Of a stretch of DNA of 64,000 nucleotides, positions 33,948-42,611 are shown in pieces. This DNA comes from Roseburia sp. (GTDB taxonomy: Bacteria > Bacillota_A > Clostridia > Lachnospirales > Lachnospiraceae): NCBI GenBank assembly GCA_019411365.1, contig DXQT01000007.1, positions 34,288 to 98,287 on the forward strand, read 5' to 3'. The notes beneath the pieces were generated by a model, which ran no database searches, had not been told where the DNA came from, and saw only the letters and a list, made by a program, of their open reading frames with translations. Every line of letters begins with the position of its first letter. Position 1 is the first letter of the stretch. Made by a program: the position numbers and the translations under genes.

Positions 33948-35231
33948 ATGAAGAAAAAAGTAGTAGTATTAATGCTTTGTACGATGATGGCAGTCACTGC
34001 ACTCGGATGCGGCGGGAAGAAGAATGATACCGCAGAGGGGACAGAGGCTGCAGAATCAGTAAACGGCACGGAAACAGCAGAAGGAACAGAAACAGTGGAA
34101 TATGAGAGTCCTTCTTATGATCTGGATCCTTCCGATTATGTGACACTCTGTGATTACAGCAAGGTTCCGGTTACGATCACAGGCGATTATGATGTGGATG
34201 ACCAGGATGCAAAAGATTATTTTGAGCAGATGTTTTCTTATTACGGACCGTTCTACGTTGCAGATGATACCAAAACGACCGTTGGAGATGGTGATATCGT
34301 AAACGTGGACTATGTTGGAAAATTAGACGGAGTGGCATTTGATAATGGAAGTGCCGAGGATCAGAATATCGATGTGGACAATAACTGTTCCGCAGGAAGC
34401 CAGTCAAGCTCCTTTATCGACGGCTTTACAGATGATCTGAAAGGTGCATCTGTCGGTGATGTTATTGACAGCGATGTGACATTCCCGGATAACTATGGCA
34501 ATGCAGACCTTGCTGGAAAACAGGTTGTATTCACATTTACCGTCAACTCAATCCAGAAAGAGATGACACTCGATGATGTGGATGACGATTTTGCGCAGAA
34601 ACAGTTTCAGGCTGACACAGTAGATGATATGTATGCACAGATTAAATCATTCCTTGAAAATCAGGCCAGCAGCAATAAGGACAGTGACACTTACACAGCA
34701 GTGCAGGAGTACCTGTTAGAAAATTGTAAAGTGGATATCCCGGAAGATTATCTGACAGCCCGTGTCAATGATTATGAGAAACAGTATGTACAGAATTACT
34801 GTGATGGGGATGCATCCAAACTTGAGGATTACGTCAGCAGCCAGTACAACATGACACTTGATGAGGTGCGCCAGGAGTGGAAATCAGGCATGGAGAAAAA
34901 TATTTCCATGGAGTTTATCACAGGTGCGATCGCAGCAAAAGAGGGCACCGAGCTTGACGAGGACGGATTTTCTTCTTATGTGCAGACTCTGATGAGCAAT
35001 AACAGTCTGTCATCTGAAGACGATTTATATAAGAACTATGGCTACGGTGATGCAGCTTATGGTGAAAAATATTTAAGACAGGTCTATGTTGATAATCTTG
35101 CATTGCAGTCTGTCAAAGATAATGCGGATGTGACTGTGGAAGCTCCGGCGGAGACAGAGAGTACTGAGGGCACAGAGAGTGCAGAACCGCAGGAAGCTGT
35201 CGACGCTGCCGAGACAGAAACAGCAAATTAA
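33948..35231 (+). CDS. Trigger factor-like lipoprotein with FKBP-type peptidyl-prolyl isomerase domain
   Basis: 427 residues. A short signal sequence ends at the lipid-attachment cysteine C21 (VTALGCGGKK), followed by an acidic Thr/Glu linker. An FKBP domain is at about 115-205 (VGDGDIVNVDYVGKLDGVAFDNG ... GASVGDVIDSDVTFPDNYG). A trigger-factor-like C-terminal chaperone region spans about 215-400. The tail repeats Glu/Thr/Ala. It is probably a membrane-anchored foldase outside the cell. Cytoplasmic trigger factor lacks the signal. Start ATG at 33948. Confidence 0.83.
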   Translation: MKKKVVVLMLCTMMAVTALGCGGKKNDTAEGTEAAESVNGTETAEGTETVEYESPSYDLDPSDYVTLCDYSKVPVTITGDYDVDDQDAKDYFEQMFSYYGPFYVADDTKTTVGDGDIVNVDYVGKLDGVAFDNGSAEDQNIDVDNNCSAGSQSSSFIDGFTDDLKGASVGDVIDSDVTFPDNYGNADLAGKQVVFTFTVNSIQKEMTLDDVDDDFAQKQFQADTVDDMYAQIKSFLENQASSNKDSDTYTAVQEYLLENCKVDIPEDYLTARVNDYEKQYVQNYCDGDASKLEDYVSSQYNMTLDEVRQEWKSGMEKNISMEFITGAIAAKEGTELDEDGFSSYVQTLMSNNSLSSEDDLYKNYGYGDAAYGEKYLRQVYVDNLALQSVKDNADVTVEAPAETESTEGTESAEPQEAVDAAETETAN

Positions 35232-35285
35232 TCAAATAAATATCCCAAAAGAAGACCAAAGAGATGGGGATTGGAGGATTCAATT

Positions 35286-36677
35286 ATGGATATGGTAAAT
35301 GTAAGGGATTTATTCCGGAAACAGGAAGAATATGTGGATCAGACAGTGACGATCGGCGGATGGGTGCGAAGCATCCGTAACTCCAAAAATTTTGGATTTA
35401 TCGTGGTGAACGACGGAACATTTTTCGAACCGGTTCAGGTCGTATATTCCAATGTTTTAGAGAACTTTGATGATGTTGAAAAGTTAAATGTCGGTGCAGC
35501 GATCATTGTGACAGGTAAGCTTGTTGCAACACCTGGAACCAAGCAGCCGTTTGAAATCCAGGCAGAGAAAATCGAGATCGAGGGTGTTTCCACACCGGAT
35601 TATCCGCTGCAGAAAAAGAAACACAGCTTTGAGTACTTAAGAACGATCTCCCACTTAAGACCGAGAACAAATACATTTGAGGCAGTTTTCCGTGTACGTT
35701 CCCTGATTGCATATGCAATTCACAAATTTTTCCAGGAGAGAGATTTTGTATATGTACACACACCACTGATCACAGGAAGCGACTGTGAGGGTGCCGGAGA
35801 GATGTTCCAGGTAACAACACTGGATATGAACAATCTTCCGAAAAATCCGGACGGAACCGTGGATTATTCCAAAGATTTCTTTAATAAGCCGACCAACCTT
35901 ACCGTAAGCGGACAGTTAAACGGTGAGACTTATGCGATGGCATTTAAGAACATCTACACATTTGGACCGACGTTCCGTGCAGAAAATTCCAACACGACCA
36001 GACATGCAGCAGAGTTCTGGATGATCGAGCCGGAGATCGCATTTGCAGATCTGGAAGATGACATGATCTTAGCCGAGAGCATGTTAAAATACATCATCAA
36101 CTATGTACTTGAGAATGCACCGGAAGAGATGGCATTTTTCAACAACTTCATTGACAAAGGACTCTTAGAGCGCTTGCAGCATGTGGCAAATTCCGATTTT
36201 GCCCGCGTGACATACACAGAGGCAGTTGAGATCTTAGAGAAACACAATGACAAGTTTGAATATAAAGTTTCCTGGGGAACTGATCTTCAGACGGAGCATG
36301 AGCGTTATCTGACCGAGGAGATCTTCAAACGTCCGGTATTCGTAACCGATTACCCGAAGGAGATCAAGGCATTCTACATGAAGATGAATGATGACGGAAA
36401 GACCGTAGCAGCCGTTGACTGTCTGGTACCTGGTATCGGTGAGATCATCGGAGGAAGCCAGAGAGAGGATGATTACGATAAACTTCTTGCAAGAATCAAT
36501 GAACTCGGCTTAAAAGAAGAAGATTATCAGTTTTATCTGGATCTCCGCAAATATGGTTCTGCAAGACATGCAGGATTCGGACTCGGTTTCGAGCGCTGCG
36601 TTATGTACTTGACAGGAATGTCTAACATCCGTGATGTTATTCCGTTCCCAAGAACCGTAAATAACTGCGAATTATAA
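35286..36677 (+). CDS. asnS: Asparaginyl-tRNA synthetase
   Basis: A 463-residue class II synthetase. The N-terminal OB fold (anticodon binding, about 15-110) includes [25 protein letters not shown]. Class II motif 2 is [21 protein letters not shown] and motif 3 is [27 protein letters not shown]. Start ATG 35286 has GGAGG 8 bp upstream; the in-frame TTG at 35271 is the ribosome-site region. No T-box leader precedes it. A strong terminator follows. Confidence 0.97.
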   Translation: MDMVNVRDLFRKQEEYVDQTVTIGGWVRSIRNSKNFGFIVVNDGTFFEPVQVVYSNVLENFDDVEKLNVGAAIIVTGKLVATPGTKQPFEIQAEKIEIEGVSTPDYPLQKKKHSFEYLRTISHLRPRTNTFEAVFRVRSLIAYAIHKFFQERDFVYVHTPLITGSDCEGAGEMFQVTTLDMNNLPKNPDGTVDYSKDFFNKPTNLTVSGQLNGETYAMAFKNIYTFGPTFRAENSNTTRHAAEFWMIEPEIAFADLEDDMILAESMLKYIINYVLENAPEEMAFFNNFIDKGLLERLQHVANSDFARVTYTEAVEILEKHNDKFEYKVSWGTDLQTEHERYLTEEIFKRPVFVTDYPKEIKAFYMKMNDDGKTVAAVDCLVPGIGEIIGGSQREDDYDKLLARINELGLKEEDYQFYLDLRKYGSARHAGFGLGFERCVMYLTGMSNIRDVIPFPRTVNNCEL

Positions 36678-36701
36678 AAAAGAATAGAGTTACAGAGGAC
36701 T

Positions 36702-36741
36702 GCCGCCCGGATGAATAAGATTCTGCGGGCGGCGGTTTTTT
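36702..36741 (+). terminator. Intrinsic terminator of asnS
   Basis: GCCGCCCG (36702-36709) pairs with CGGGCGGC (36726-36733), followed by TTTTTT. Confidence 0.9.
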
Positions 36742-36809
36742 GATATCCGAATCTTCATAGGAAAATGCGTTCTGCAAATTTGTGTAAACCTCCCAAAAAC
36801 CTGCAAAAA

Positions 36810-36837
36810 TTGAGAAAAAATGTAGCATAAATATAAT
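36810..36837 (+). promoter_or_regulatory. Probable promoter of the hemolysin III gene
   Basis: TTGAGA (36810-36815), a 16-bp spacer and TATAAT (36832-36837). A second TTGACA at 36838 is too near to use the same -10. Confidence 0.55.
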
Positions 36838-36941
36838 TGACATAATGTATAATAAGTAGTAGTATCAAAATACAAAAGATATAGTAACAAATACTACATG
36901 TAAAAATAATAAATACTATTTTGCTAAAAGGAGGTCATATT

Positions 36942-37595
36942 ATGTTACAGATAGGGATTCGTGAACCGGGAAGCGCCATTACACATTTTATAGCTATGAT
37001 GATGGCAATATTTGCCACATCGCCGTTGTTAGTCAAGGCTGCGCTGAATGGAAATCATACAACGATTCTGGCAATGGCCGTGTTTATGGGAAGCATGGTG
37101 CTGCTTTATGGTGCAAGTACGGTGTACCATTCGCTTGTTGTCCGGGATAAAATTTTAAAGATATTCCGCAAACTCGACCATATGATGATATTTGTCCTGA
37201 TTGCCGGATCTTATACGCCGGTATGTCTGATCGTACTTGGCGGGAAGTCGGGTTATACGCTGCTTGCGGCAGTTTGGGGCATTGCGGCGGCAGGAATGCT
37301 GATAAAAGTGCTCTGGATCAACTGCCCGAAGTGGTTTTCATCCGTGATCTATATCGCAATGGGATGGGTGTGTCTGTTTGTATTCCGGGAACTGTTAGCC
37401 ACTCTTTCCCAGGCAGCATTTTTGTGGCTGCTTGCAGGCGGTCTGATCTATACTGTCGGCGGTGTGATCTATGCATTAAAACTGCCGGTGTTCAACGCGA
37501 AGCACAGTCAGTTTGGCTCCCATGAAGTATTTCATCTGTTTGTCATGGCTGGAAGCATCTGCCATTTTGTATTCATGTATCAGTATGTAGCGTGA
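36942..37595 (+). CDS. Hemolysin III / PAQR family membrane protein (YqfA-like)
   Basis: 217 residues with seven membrane segments. The family pattern is clear: EPGSAITHFIAMMMA at the start, YGASTVYHSL and HMMIFVLIAGSYTP in the middle, and SHEVFHLFVMAGSICHF at the end, with the metal-like histidines. Named for a Bacillus protein, but general membrane homeostasis roles are more likely than lysis. Start ATG 36942 follows AAAGGAGG. Confidence 0.9.
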   Translation: MLQIGIREPGSAITHFIAMMMAIFATSPLLVKAALNGNHTTILAMAVFMGSMVLLYGASTVYHSLVVRDKILKIFRKLDHMMIFVLIAGSYTPVCLIVLGGKSGYTLLAAVWGIAAAGMLIKVLWINCPKWFSSVIYIAMGWVCLFVFRELLATLSQAAFLWLLAGGLIYTVGGVIYALKLPVFNAKHSQFGSHEVFHLFVMAGSICHFVFMYQYVA

Positions 37596-37715
37596 AAAAT
37601 AAAACGATTGCCGGATAGATTTTATGGAAAAGTTAGGTTATAATGTAACAGCAATGAAAAATGAGCAGTGACAGGCAGATGAGAAATGAAATGCCTGTAT
37701 GAAGAGGAGACAGAT

Positions 37716-38594
37716 ATGAGATATACGTTGGAAAATGAAAATTTAAAAGTGGAGATTGACTCATTTGGAGCAGAGATCAAATCTGTAAAAAGAAAATCAG
37801 ATAACTTTGAATATATGTGGTGTGGTGATAAAAAGTACTGGGGCAGAACATCCCCTGTATTATTTCCGTTTGTCGGTGCGCCGAAAAACAAAGAATACCG
37901 TTATGACGGAAAAACTTATACGATGGGACAGCACGGATTTGCAAGAGATATGGAGTTTACATTAGAGGCACAGACGGAAGAGAACATCTCATTTGTACTG
38001 ACCGATACTGCGGAAACCTGTGAAAAATATCCATTTCATTTTGCACTGCACATTGGTTATGAATTGTGCAAAAACGAGGTGAAAGTAAACTGGACTGTGG
38101 AAAACACCGACGCAAAAGAATTATATTTTTCCATCGGTGCACATCCGGCATTCAACTGCCCGGTTCACGGAGAGGGAAATAAAACCGGATATGGTCTCAA
38201 ATTTGGCGGCCTGGCAGATACTATTCATCATCATGGAAACACACCGGACGGTATGGCGGTGATGGAGGATAAAGTCCTGGCACTGAAAGATGGCTGTGTG
38301 ACATTTACGGAAGGATTCTTTGATGAGTGCACTTACATGGTCGAAGGAAAACAGACCGGAGAGGTTTCCCTGCTTGACCGTGAAGGCATCCCGTATGTAA
38401 CCGTAAAATTTGACACTCCACTATTTGCAGTATGGTCACCGGAAGGAAAAAATGCACCTTTCGTCTGCATTGAACCATGGTATGGAAGATGCGATGCCAC
38501 AGATTTTACCGGCACATTGCAGCAGCGCGACTACGAAAACATGCTGCCGCAGGGCGGAACATTCAAGGCAGCTTATAGTATTGCATATCTGTAA
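37716..38594 (+). CDS. Aldose 1-epimerase family protein
   Basis: A 292-residue galactose-mutarotase-like protein. The acid residue region is SIGAHPAFNCPV and the late E is in ICIEPWYGRCD. The smaller size and sequence fit the LacX-like group of hexose-6-phosphate or sugar mutarotases. It is soluble. Start at ATG 37716 with GAGGAGA upstream; the frame 10 codons earlier has no ribosome site. A terminator follows. Confidence 0.88.
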   Translation: MRYTLENENLKVEIDSFGAEIKSVKRKSDNFEYMWCGDKKYWGRTSPVLFPFVGAPKNKEYRYDGKTYTMGQHGFARDMEFTLEAQTEENISFVLTDTAETCEKYPFHFALHIGYELCKNEVKVNWTVENTDAKELYFSIGAHPAFNCPVHGEGNKTGYGLKFGGLADTIHHHGNTPDGMAVMEDKVLALKDGCVTFTEGFFDECTYMVEGKQTGEVSLLDREGIPYVTVKFDTPLFAVWSPEGKNAPFVCIEPWYGRCDATDFTGTLQQRDYENMLPQGGTFKAAYSIAYL

Positions 38595-38628
38595 GATAGA
38601 GTCAGCAAAAGGTGGATCATAAAAATAA

Positions 38629-38673
38629 AAAACGCAAAAGCATGTAAAAAAAGCATAGCTTTTGCGTTTTTTT
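38629..38673 (+). terminator. Intrinsic terminator of the aldose epimerase gene
   Basis: AAAACGCAAAAGC (38629-38641) pairs with GCTTTTGCGTTTT (38658-38670), T-run to 38673. Confidence 0.9.
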
Positions 38674-38712
38674 CATATAGTGAAACAGAATCGAAAACCT
38701 GTGGAGTGGTCA

Positions 38713-39105
38713 ATGAATATACAGTCAAAAATGAAAACAAGAGATGCAAAAAACAATCCGGTCACTGCGGTATTGGTGTCCGTGCTGGTCATGTTCCTTT
38801 TAAGCTGCCTGTTCCTGTTACTGTTGGCTGCACTGTTATATAAGTTTGATCTGAGTGAATCGGCAGTAAAGGTGGGAATCGTTGTCATTTATATCGTCTC
38901 CGGAGTGATCGGTGGATTTTTCATGGGAAAGATCATGAAAACACAGAAATTTTTATGGGGATTTGCAGCGGGAGCCATTTATTTTTGCATTTTATTCCTG
39001 ATATCAGTGCTGGTTAAACAGGGAGTCTCCATGGAACTGCCGAAAGTGGCGACAACATTTATTCTATGTGCGGCATCCGGGATGGCGGGCGGAATGATAA
39101 GTTAG
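38713..39105 (+). CDS. TIGR04086-type membrane protein
   Basis: 130 residues with four membrane segments and little else. The pattern (short N-terminal charged part, GVIGGFFMGKIMKTQKFLWGFAAGAIYF) matches the clostridial TIGR04086 family, whose role is unknown. Start ATG 38713, with GTGGAGTGG before it; the frame upstream to 38662 overlaps the preceding terminator. The family is common across Clostridia, which supports the taxonomic placement. Confidence 0.72.
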   Translation: MNIQSKMKTRDAKNNPVTAVLVSVLVMFLLSCLFLLLLAALLYKFDLSESAVKVGIVVIYIVSGVIGGFFMGKIMKTQKFLWGFAAGAIYFCILFLISVLVKQGVSMELPKVATTFILCAASGMAGGMIS

Positions 39106-39144
39106 TGGTTACTGTCAGTGTGCCAATTAGTATATAGACAGGAC

Positions 39145-39174
39145 TTGCGCAGAATATCAGCGGCGTGCTATACT
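39145..39174 (+). promoter_or_regulatory. Probable promoter of the nucleobase permease gene
   Basis: TTGCGC (39145-39150), an 18-bp spacer and TATACT (39169-39174), 73 bp before the ATG. I see no purine or PRPP riboswitch in the leader. Confidence 0.5.
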
Positions 39175-39246
39175 CAAAGAAAATGTGCATGGATGAAAAA
39201 AATATCAATGTTTCATGCAGAAAAAGATACACACGAGGAGGAAGAT

Positions 39247-40638
39247 ATGGAAAGTCAGAAGAGACAGGGAGCAGAGTACGAGTTTTACGGAAAACTCCCG
39301 CTGAAAAAGGCAATCCCGCTGGGATTACAGCATGTGCTGGCAATGTTTGTGGGAAACCTGACACCGATCCTGATCATCTCAGGGGCATGTGGTATTGCAG
39401 GTGAGGAGTTCGGCAGTCTGCAGGTCGATCTGCTGCAGAATGCGATGCTGATCGCCGGGATCGTGACACTGATCCAGTTATTTGCGATCGGACCGGTTGG
39501 TGGAAAGGTACCGATCATCATGGGAACGAGTTCCGGATTTATCGGTGTGTTTAACAGTGTGGTTCAGGTAATGGGAGGAGGAATCCTTGCATATGGAGCC
39601 ATTATGTGTGCATCCGTCATTGGTGGTCTGTTTGAGGGAATCCTTGGATTTCTGTTAAAGCCGCTCCGCAGATTTTTCCCTGCGGTTGTAACGGGAACCG
39701 TTGTACTGTCGATCGGATTGTCACTGATCGCGGTCGGCGTCAATTCTTTTGGCGGCGGCAATACGGCAAACGACTTTGGTTCAGTAGAAAATTTACTGCT
39801 CGGAGCAGCTGTTTTACTGATCATTGTAGCCGTGAAACACTGGATGAAAGGTATGGCGAGTGCATCATCGATCCTGATCGGTATTGTGGCAGGCTATATC
39901 ATTGCTGCGATCATGGGACTGGTACTGCCGACAACAGCAGTCAATGCGGATGGTGTGGAATACACAAAAGCCTGGGTGTTAAACTGGGATAAGGTTGCAA
40001 ATGCAGCCTGGTTTTCCGTTCCGAAATTAATGCCGGTCAAACTGGTATTTGACTGGAGAGCAATCATTCCGGTTCTGATCATGTTTGTTGTTACCGCGGT
40101 TGAAACAGTCGGAGATATCTCCGGTGTTATGGAAGGTGGAATGGGCAGAGAAGCTACCGACAAAGAACTTTCCGGCGGTGTCATCTGTGATGGAATTGGT
40201 TCTTCGCTTGCAGCACTTTTTGGTGTTCTGCCGAATACTTCTTTCAGTCAGAATGTAGGACTTGTCACAATGACGAAAATCGTAAACCGTATGGCGCTTG
40301 CATCCGGAGCCGTATTCCTGATTTTATGTGGTTTATTCCCGAAACTTGCAGCACTGATTTCAATCATGCCGCAGAGTGTACTTGGAGGAGCTGCCGTTAT
40401 GATGTTTTCATCCATCGTGATCAGCGGAATCCAGCTTATTACCAAAGAACCGATGACGATGCGCAATATCACGATCGTCTCCGTCGCATTGGGACTTGGC
40501 TATGGAATCGGATCCAGCAGCGGCATCCTTGCACATCTGCCGCAGGGCATCCAGCTGATCTTTGGCGGTTCCGGTATTGTTCCGGCAGCCATTGTGGCGA
40601 TCATCTTTAATATTATCCTGCCGAAGGATGCGGAATAA
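39247..40638 (+). CDS. Nucleobase:cation symporter-2 family permease (uracil/xanthine type)
   Basis: 463 residues with 12 or more membrane segments. QHVLAMFVGNLTPILIISGA near residue 25 and VTAVETVGDISGVMEG near 290 are typical of the NAT/NCS2 family, and NTSFSQNVGLVTMTKIVNR is the NAT signature region. Substrate (xanthine, uric acid or uracil) is not resolved. ATG 39247 follows GAGGAGG. The upstream reading frame of 43 residues overlaps the promoter. Confidence 0.9.
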   Translation: MESQKRQGAEYEFYGKLPLKKAIPLGLQHVLAMFVGNLTPILIISGACGIAGEEFGSLQVDLLQNAMLIAGIVTLIQLFAIGPVGGKVPIIMGTSSGFIGVFNSVVQVMGGGILAYGAIMCASVIGGLFEGILGFLLKPLRRFFPAVVTGTVVLSIGLSLIAVGVNSFGGGNTANDFGSVENLLLGAAVLLIIVAVKHWMKGMASASSILIGIVAGYIIAAIMGLVLPTTAVNADGVEYTKAWVLNWDKVANAAWFSVPKLMPVKLVFDWRAIIPVLIMFVVTAVETVGDISGVMEGGMGREATDKELSGGVICDGIGSSLAALFGVLPNTSFSQNVGLVTMTKIVNRMALASGAVFLILCGLFPKLAALISIMPQSVLGGAAVMMFSSIVISGIQLITKEPMTMRNITIVSVALGLGYGIGSSSGILAHLPQGIQLIFGGSGIVPAAIVAIIFNIILPKDAE

Positions 40639-40645
40639 AAAAAAC

Positions 40646-40674
40646 TTCCCATATGAAAAAAGTTATGTTATACT
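40646..40674 (+). promoter_or_regulatory. Probable promoter of the SCIFF locus
   Basis: TTCCCA (40646-40651), a 17-bp spacer and TATACT (40669-40674). It begins right after the permease stop. Confidence 0.45.
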
Positions 40675-40785
40675 GTATAAGTTAACAGAACTCCGCGCGA
40701 AAGCGAATAAATACATAGTATTACGGGGAGCGGGCAAATGGCGTATCCCATGTGTGCGGAAATTACAAAAAAGGAGAGAAGCATC

Positions 40786-40926
40786 ATGAAACATGTAAAG
40801 ACATTAAATACCAAGAGATTACAGAACACAATCAAAAAAGGCGGCTGCGGCGAGTGCCAGACATCCTGCCAGTCTGCATGCAAAACATCCTGTACAGTAG
40901 GAAACCAGAGCTGCGAGCACAAATAA
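40786..40926 (+). CDS. SCIFF six-cysteine ranthipeptide precursor
   Basis: 46 residues, with six cysteines in a 23-residue core (C21, C24, C28, C32, C36, C43). This is the SCIFF peptide (TIGR03973), a leader peptide region followed by a cysteine core that a partner radical SAM enzyme crosslinks through thioether bonds. The leader MKHVKTLNTKRLQNTIKKGG is the usual strongly conserved part. The start is the ATG at 40786 with GGAGAG upstream; the frame upstream adds 16 residues and is unlikely. Its maturase follows 286 bp downstream. The biological role remains uncertain. Confidence 0.95.
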   Translation: MKHVKTLNTKRLQNTIKKGGCGECQTSCQSACKTSCTVGNQSCEHK

Positions 40927-41071
40927 GATTTGAGCTGGTACAGCCGGGCATGCATAGCATGGTAAAAATTGTGCATATGAGTGCCGGATATGCCATCATG
41001 GCATCATACAAAATGACTGTGTGATACAACGATGAAAATCATACGGTCGTATATAAGTGAAATCTGCAAAC

Positions 41072-41094
41072 GACCGTTCGCATAGCGTGCGGTC
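41072..41094 (+). other. Strong hairpin between SCIFF and its maturase
   Basis: GACCGTTCGC (41072-41081), loop ATA, GCGTGCGGTC (41085-41094), with one T-T mismatch. No T-run follows directly (ATTTGTACGTTTT). It could separate the abundant peptide message from the less abundant enzyme message. Confidence 0.5.
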
Positions 41095-41212
41095 ATTTGT
41101 ACGTTTTATCGGCAACATTAAAATGCCGTAATACTTGAAAAAAATATATTGATTTGCAGAAAACTTTAAATGTTTTGCTGTAAAATCAGATAGAAAGAGA
41201 GGAAATATTATA

Positions 41213-42586
41213 GTGGTTCATCAGTATAAGAACAACGGCTATGATATTGTTTTAGATGTAAACAGCGGAGCGATTCATGTGGTGGATGACGTGACTTATG
41301 ATGTCATTGAGATGATCGATCAGAGCCAGCCGGAATCGTATGCAAGGGATGAGATCGTATCTGCACTGTCCGGAAAATACGGCAAAGAGGAAGTGGAGGA
41401 AGCAATCGATGAAGTCCAGACATTGATCGATGAGGAGTCACTTTTTACAAAGGACACTTACGAAAACTATATCATGGATTTCAAAAAACGCCCGACGGTT
41501 GTCAAGGCACTCTGCCTGCATATTGCACATGACTGCAACCTGGCATGTCAGTACTGCTTTGCTGAGGAGGGAGAGTACCATGGAAGAAGGGCACTGATGT
41601 CCTTTGAAGTTGGAAAGAAAGCACTGGATTTCTTAATTGCCAATTCAGGTAACAGACGAAATCTTGAGGTGGATTTCTTTGGCGGCGAGCCGCTTATGAA
41701 CTGGCAGGTCGTAAAAGACTTAGTTGCCTATGGAAGAGAGCAGGAAAAGCTGCATGACAAGAATTTCCGTTTTACACTGACCACAAATGGTGTGCTTTTA
41801 AATGACGAGATCATGGAATTCTGTAATAAAGAGATGGCAAATGTGGTCTTAAGTATCGATGGAAGAAAGGAAATTCATGATAAGATGCGTCCGTTCCGCA
41901 AAGGGGCAGGAAGTTATGATCTGATCGTTCCAAAGTTCCAGAAATTTGCAGAGAGCAGACATCAGGACAAATATTATGTGCGTGGTACATTCACACACTA
42001 CAATCCTGATTTTGCAGCAGATGTACTTCATCTTGCGGATCTTGGTTTCAAACAGATCTCCGTGGAGCCGGTAGTTGCAGAACCGAGTGAACCGTATGCG
42101 ATCACAGAGGAAGATCTTCCACAGCTGTTTGAGGAATATGACAAACTTGCAGCGGAGATGGTAAGACGTCACAAAGAGGGAGATGATTTTAATTTCTTCC
42201 ATTTTATGATCGATCTTGAGGGCGGTCCATGTGTGGCAAAACGTCTGTCCGGCTGTGGTTCAGGAACCGAGTACCTTGCAGTGACACCATGGGGAGATTT
42301 TTATCCATGTCACCAGTTTGTCGGCAATGAAAAGTTTTTACTTGGCAATGTGGATGAAGGTATAAAAAATACAGAGATCCGTGATGAGTTTAAGTGCTGT
42401 AATGTCTATGCAAAAGAAAAATGCAGAAAATGTTTCGCAAGATTCTACTGCAGCGGCGGATGTGCAGCAAATGCGTATAATTTCAGCGGTGACATCTGTG
42501 GGGCATATGATATCGGATGTGAATTGCAGAAAAAACGTATTGAGTGCGCGATCATGATTAAGGCTGCCGAGGCCGATTGTGAATAA
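41213..42586 (+). CDS. SCIFF radical SAM thioether maturase
   Basis: 457 residues. The N-terminal peptide-recognition domain (about 1-95) is PqqD-like. The radical SAM cluster motif is C108-x3-C112-x2-C115 (CNLACQYCF). The C-terminal SPASM region carries many cysteines in the pattern CCNVYAKEKCRKC followed by CSGGCAANAYNF. It belongs to the TIGR03974 maturase family, which makes the thioether rings in SCIFF. The start is GTG 41213 with AGAGAGGA upstream. The secDF gene follows 25 bp downstream. Confidence 0.95.
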   Translation: MVHQYKNNGYDIVLDVNSGAIHVVDDVTYDVIEMIDQSQPESYARDEIVSALSGKYGKEEVEEAIDEVQTLIDEESLFTKDTYENYIMDFKKRPTVVKALCLHIAHDCNLACQYCFAEEGEYHGRRALMSFEVGKKALDFLIANSGNRRNLEVDFFGGEPLMNWQVVKDLVAYGREQEKLHDKNFRFTLTTNGVLLNDEIMEFCNKEMANVVLSIDGRKEIHDKMRPFRKGAGSYDLIVPKFQKFAESRHQDKYYVRGTFTHYNPDFAADVLHLADLGFKQISVEPVVAEPSEPYAITEEDLPQLFEEYDKLAAEMVRRHKEGDDFNFFHFMIDLEGGPCVAKRLSGCGSGTEYLAVTPWGDFYPCHQFVGNEKFLLGNVDEGIKNTEIRDEFKCCNVYAKEKCRKCFARFYCSGGCAANAYNFSGDICGAYDIGCELQKKRIECAIMIKAAEADCE

Positions 42587-42611
42587 ATAAGAAACAGGAA
42601 GGAAAAAGAAA

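Noticed and set aside
39106..39246. Purine-type riboswitch before the nucleobase permease
   Set aside because: The leader has no three-way-junction layout or conserved loop bases.
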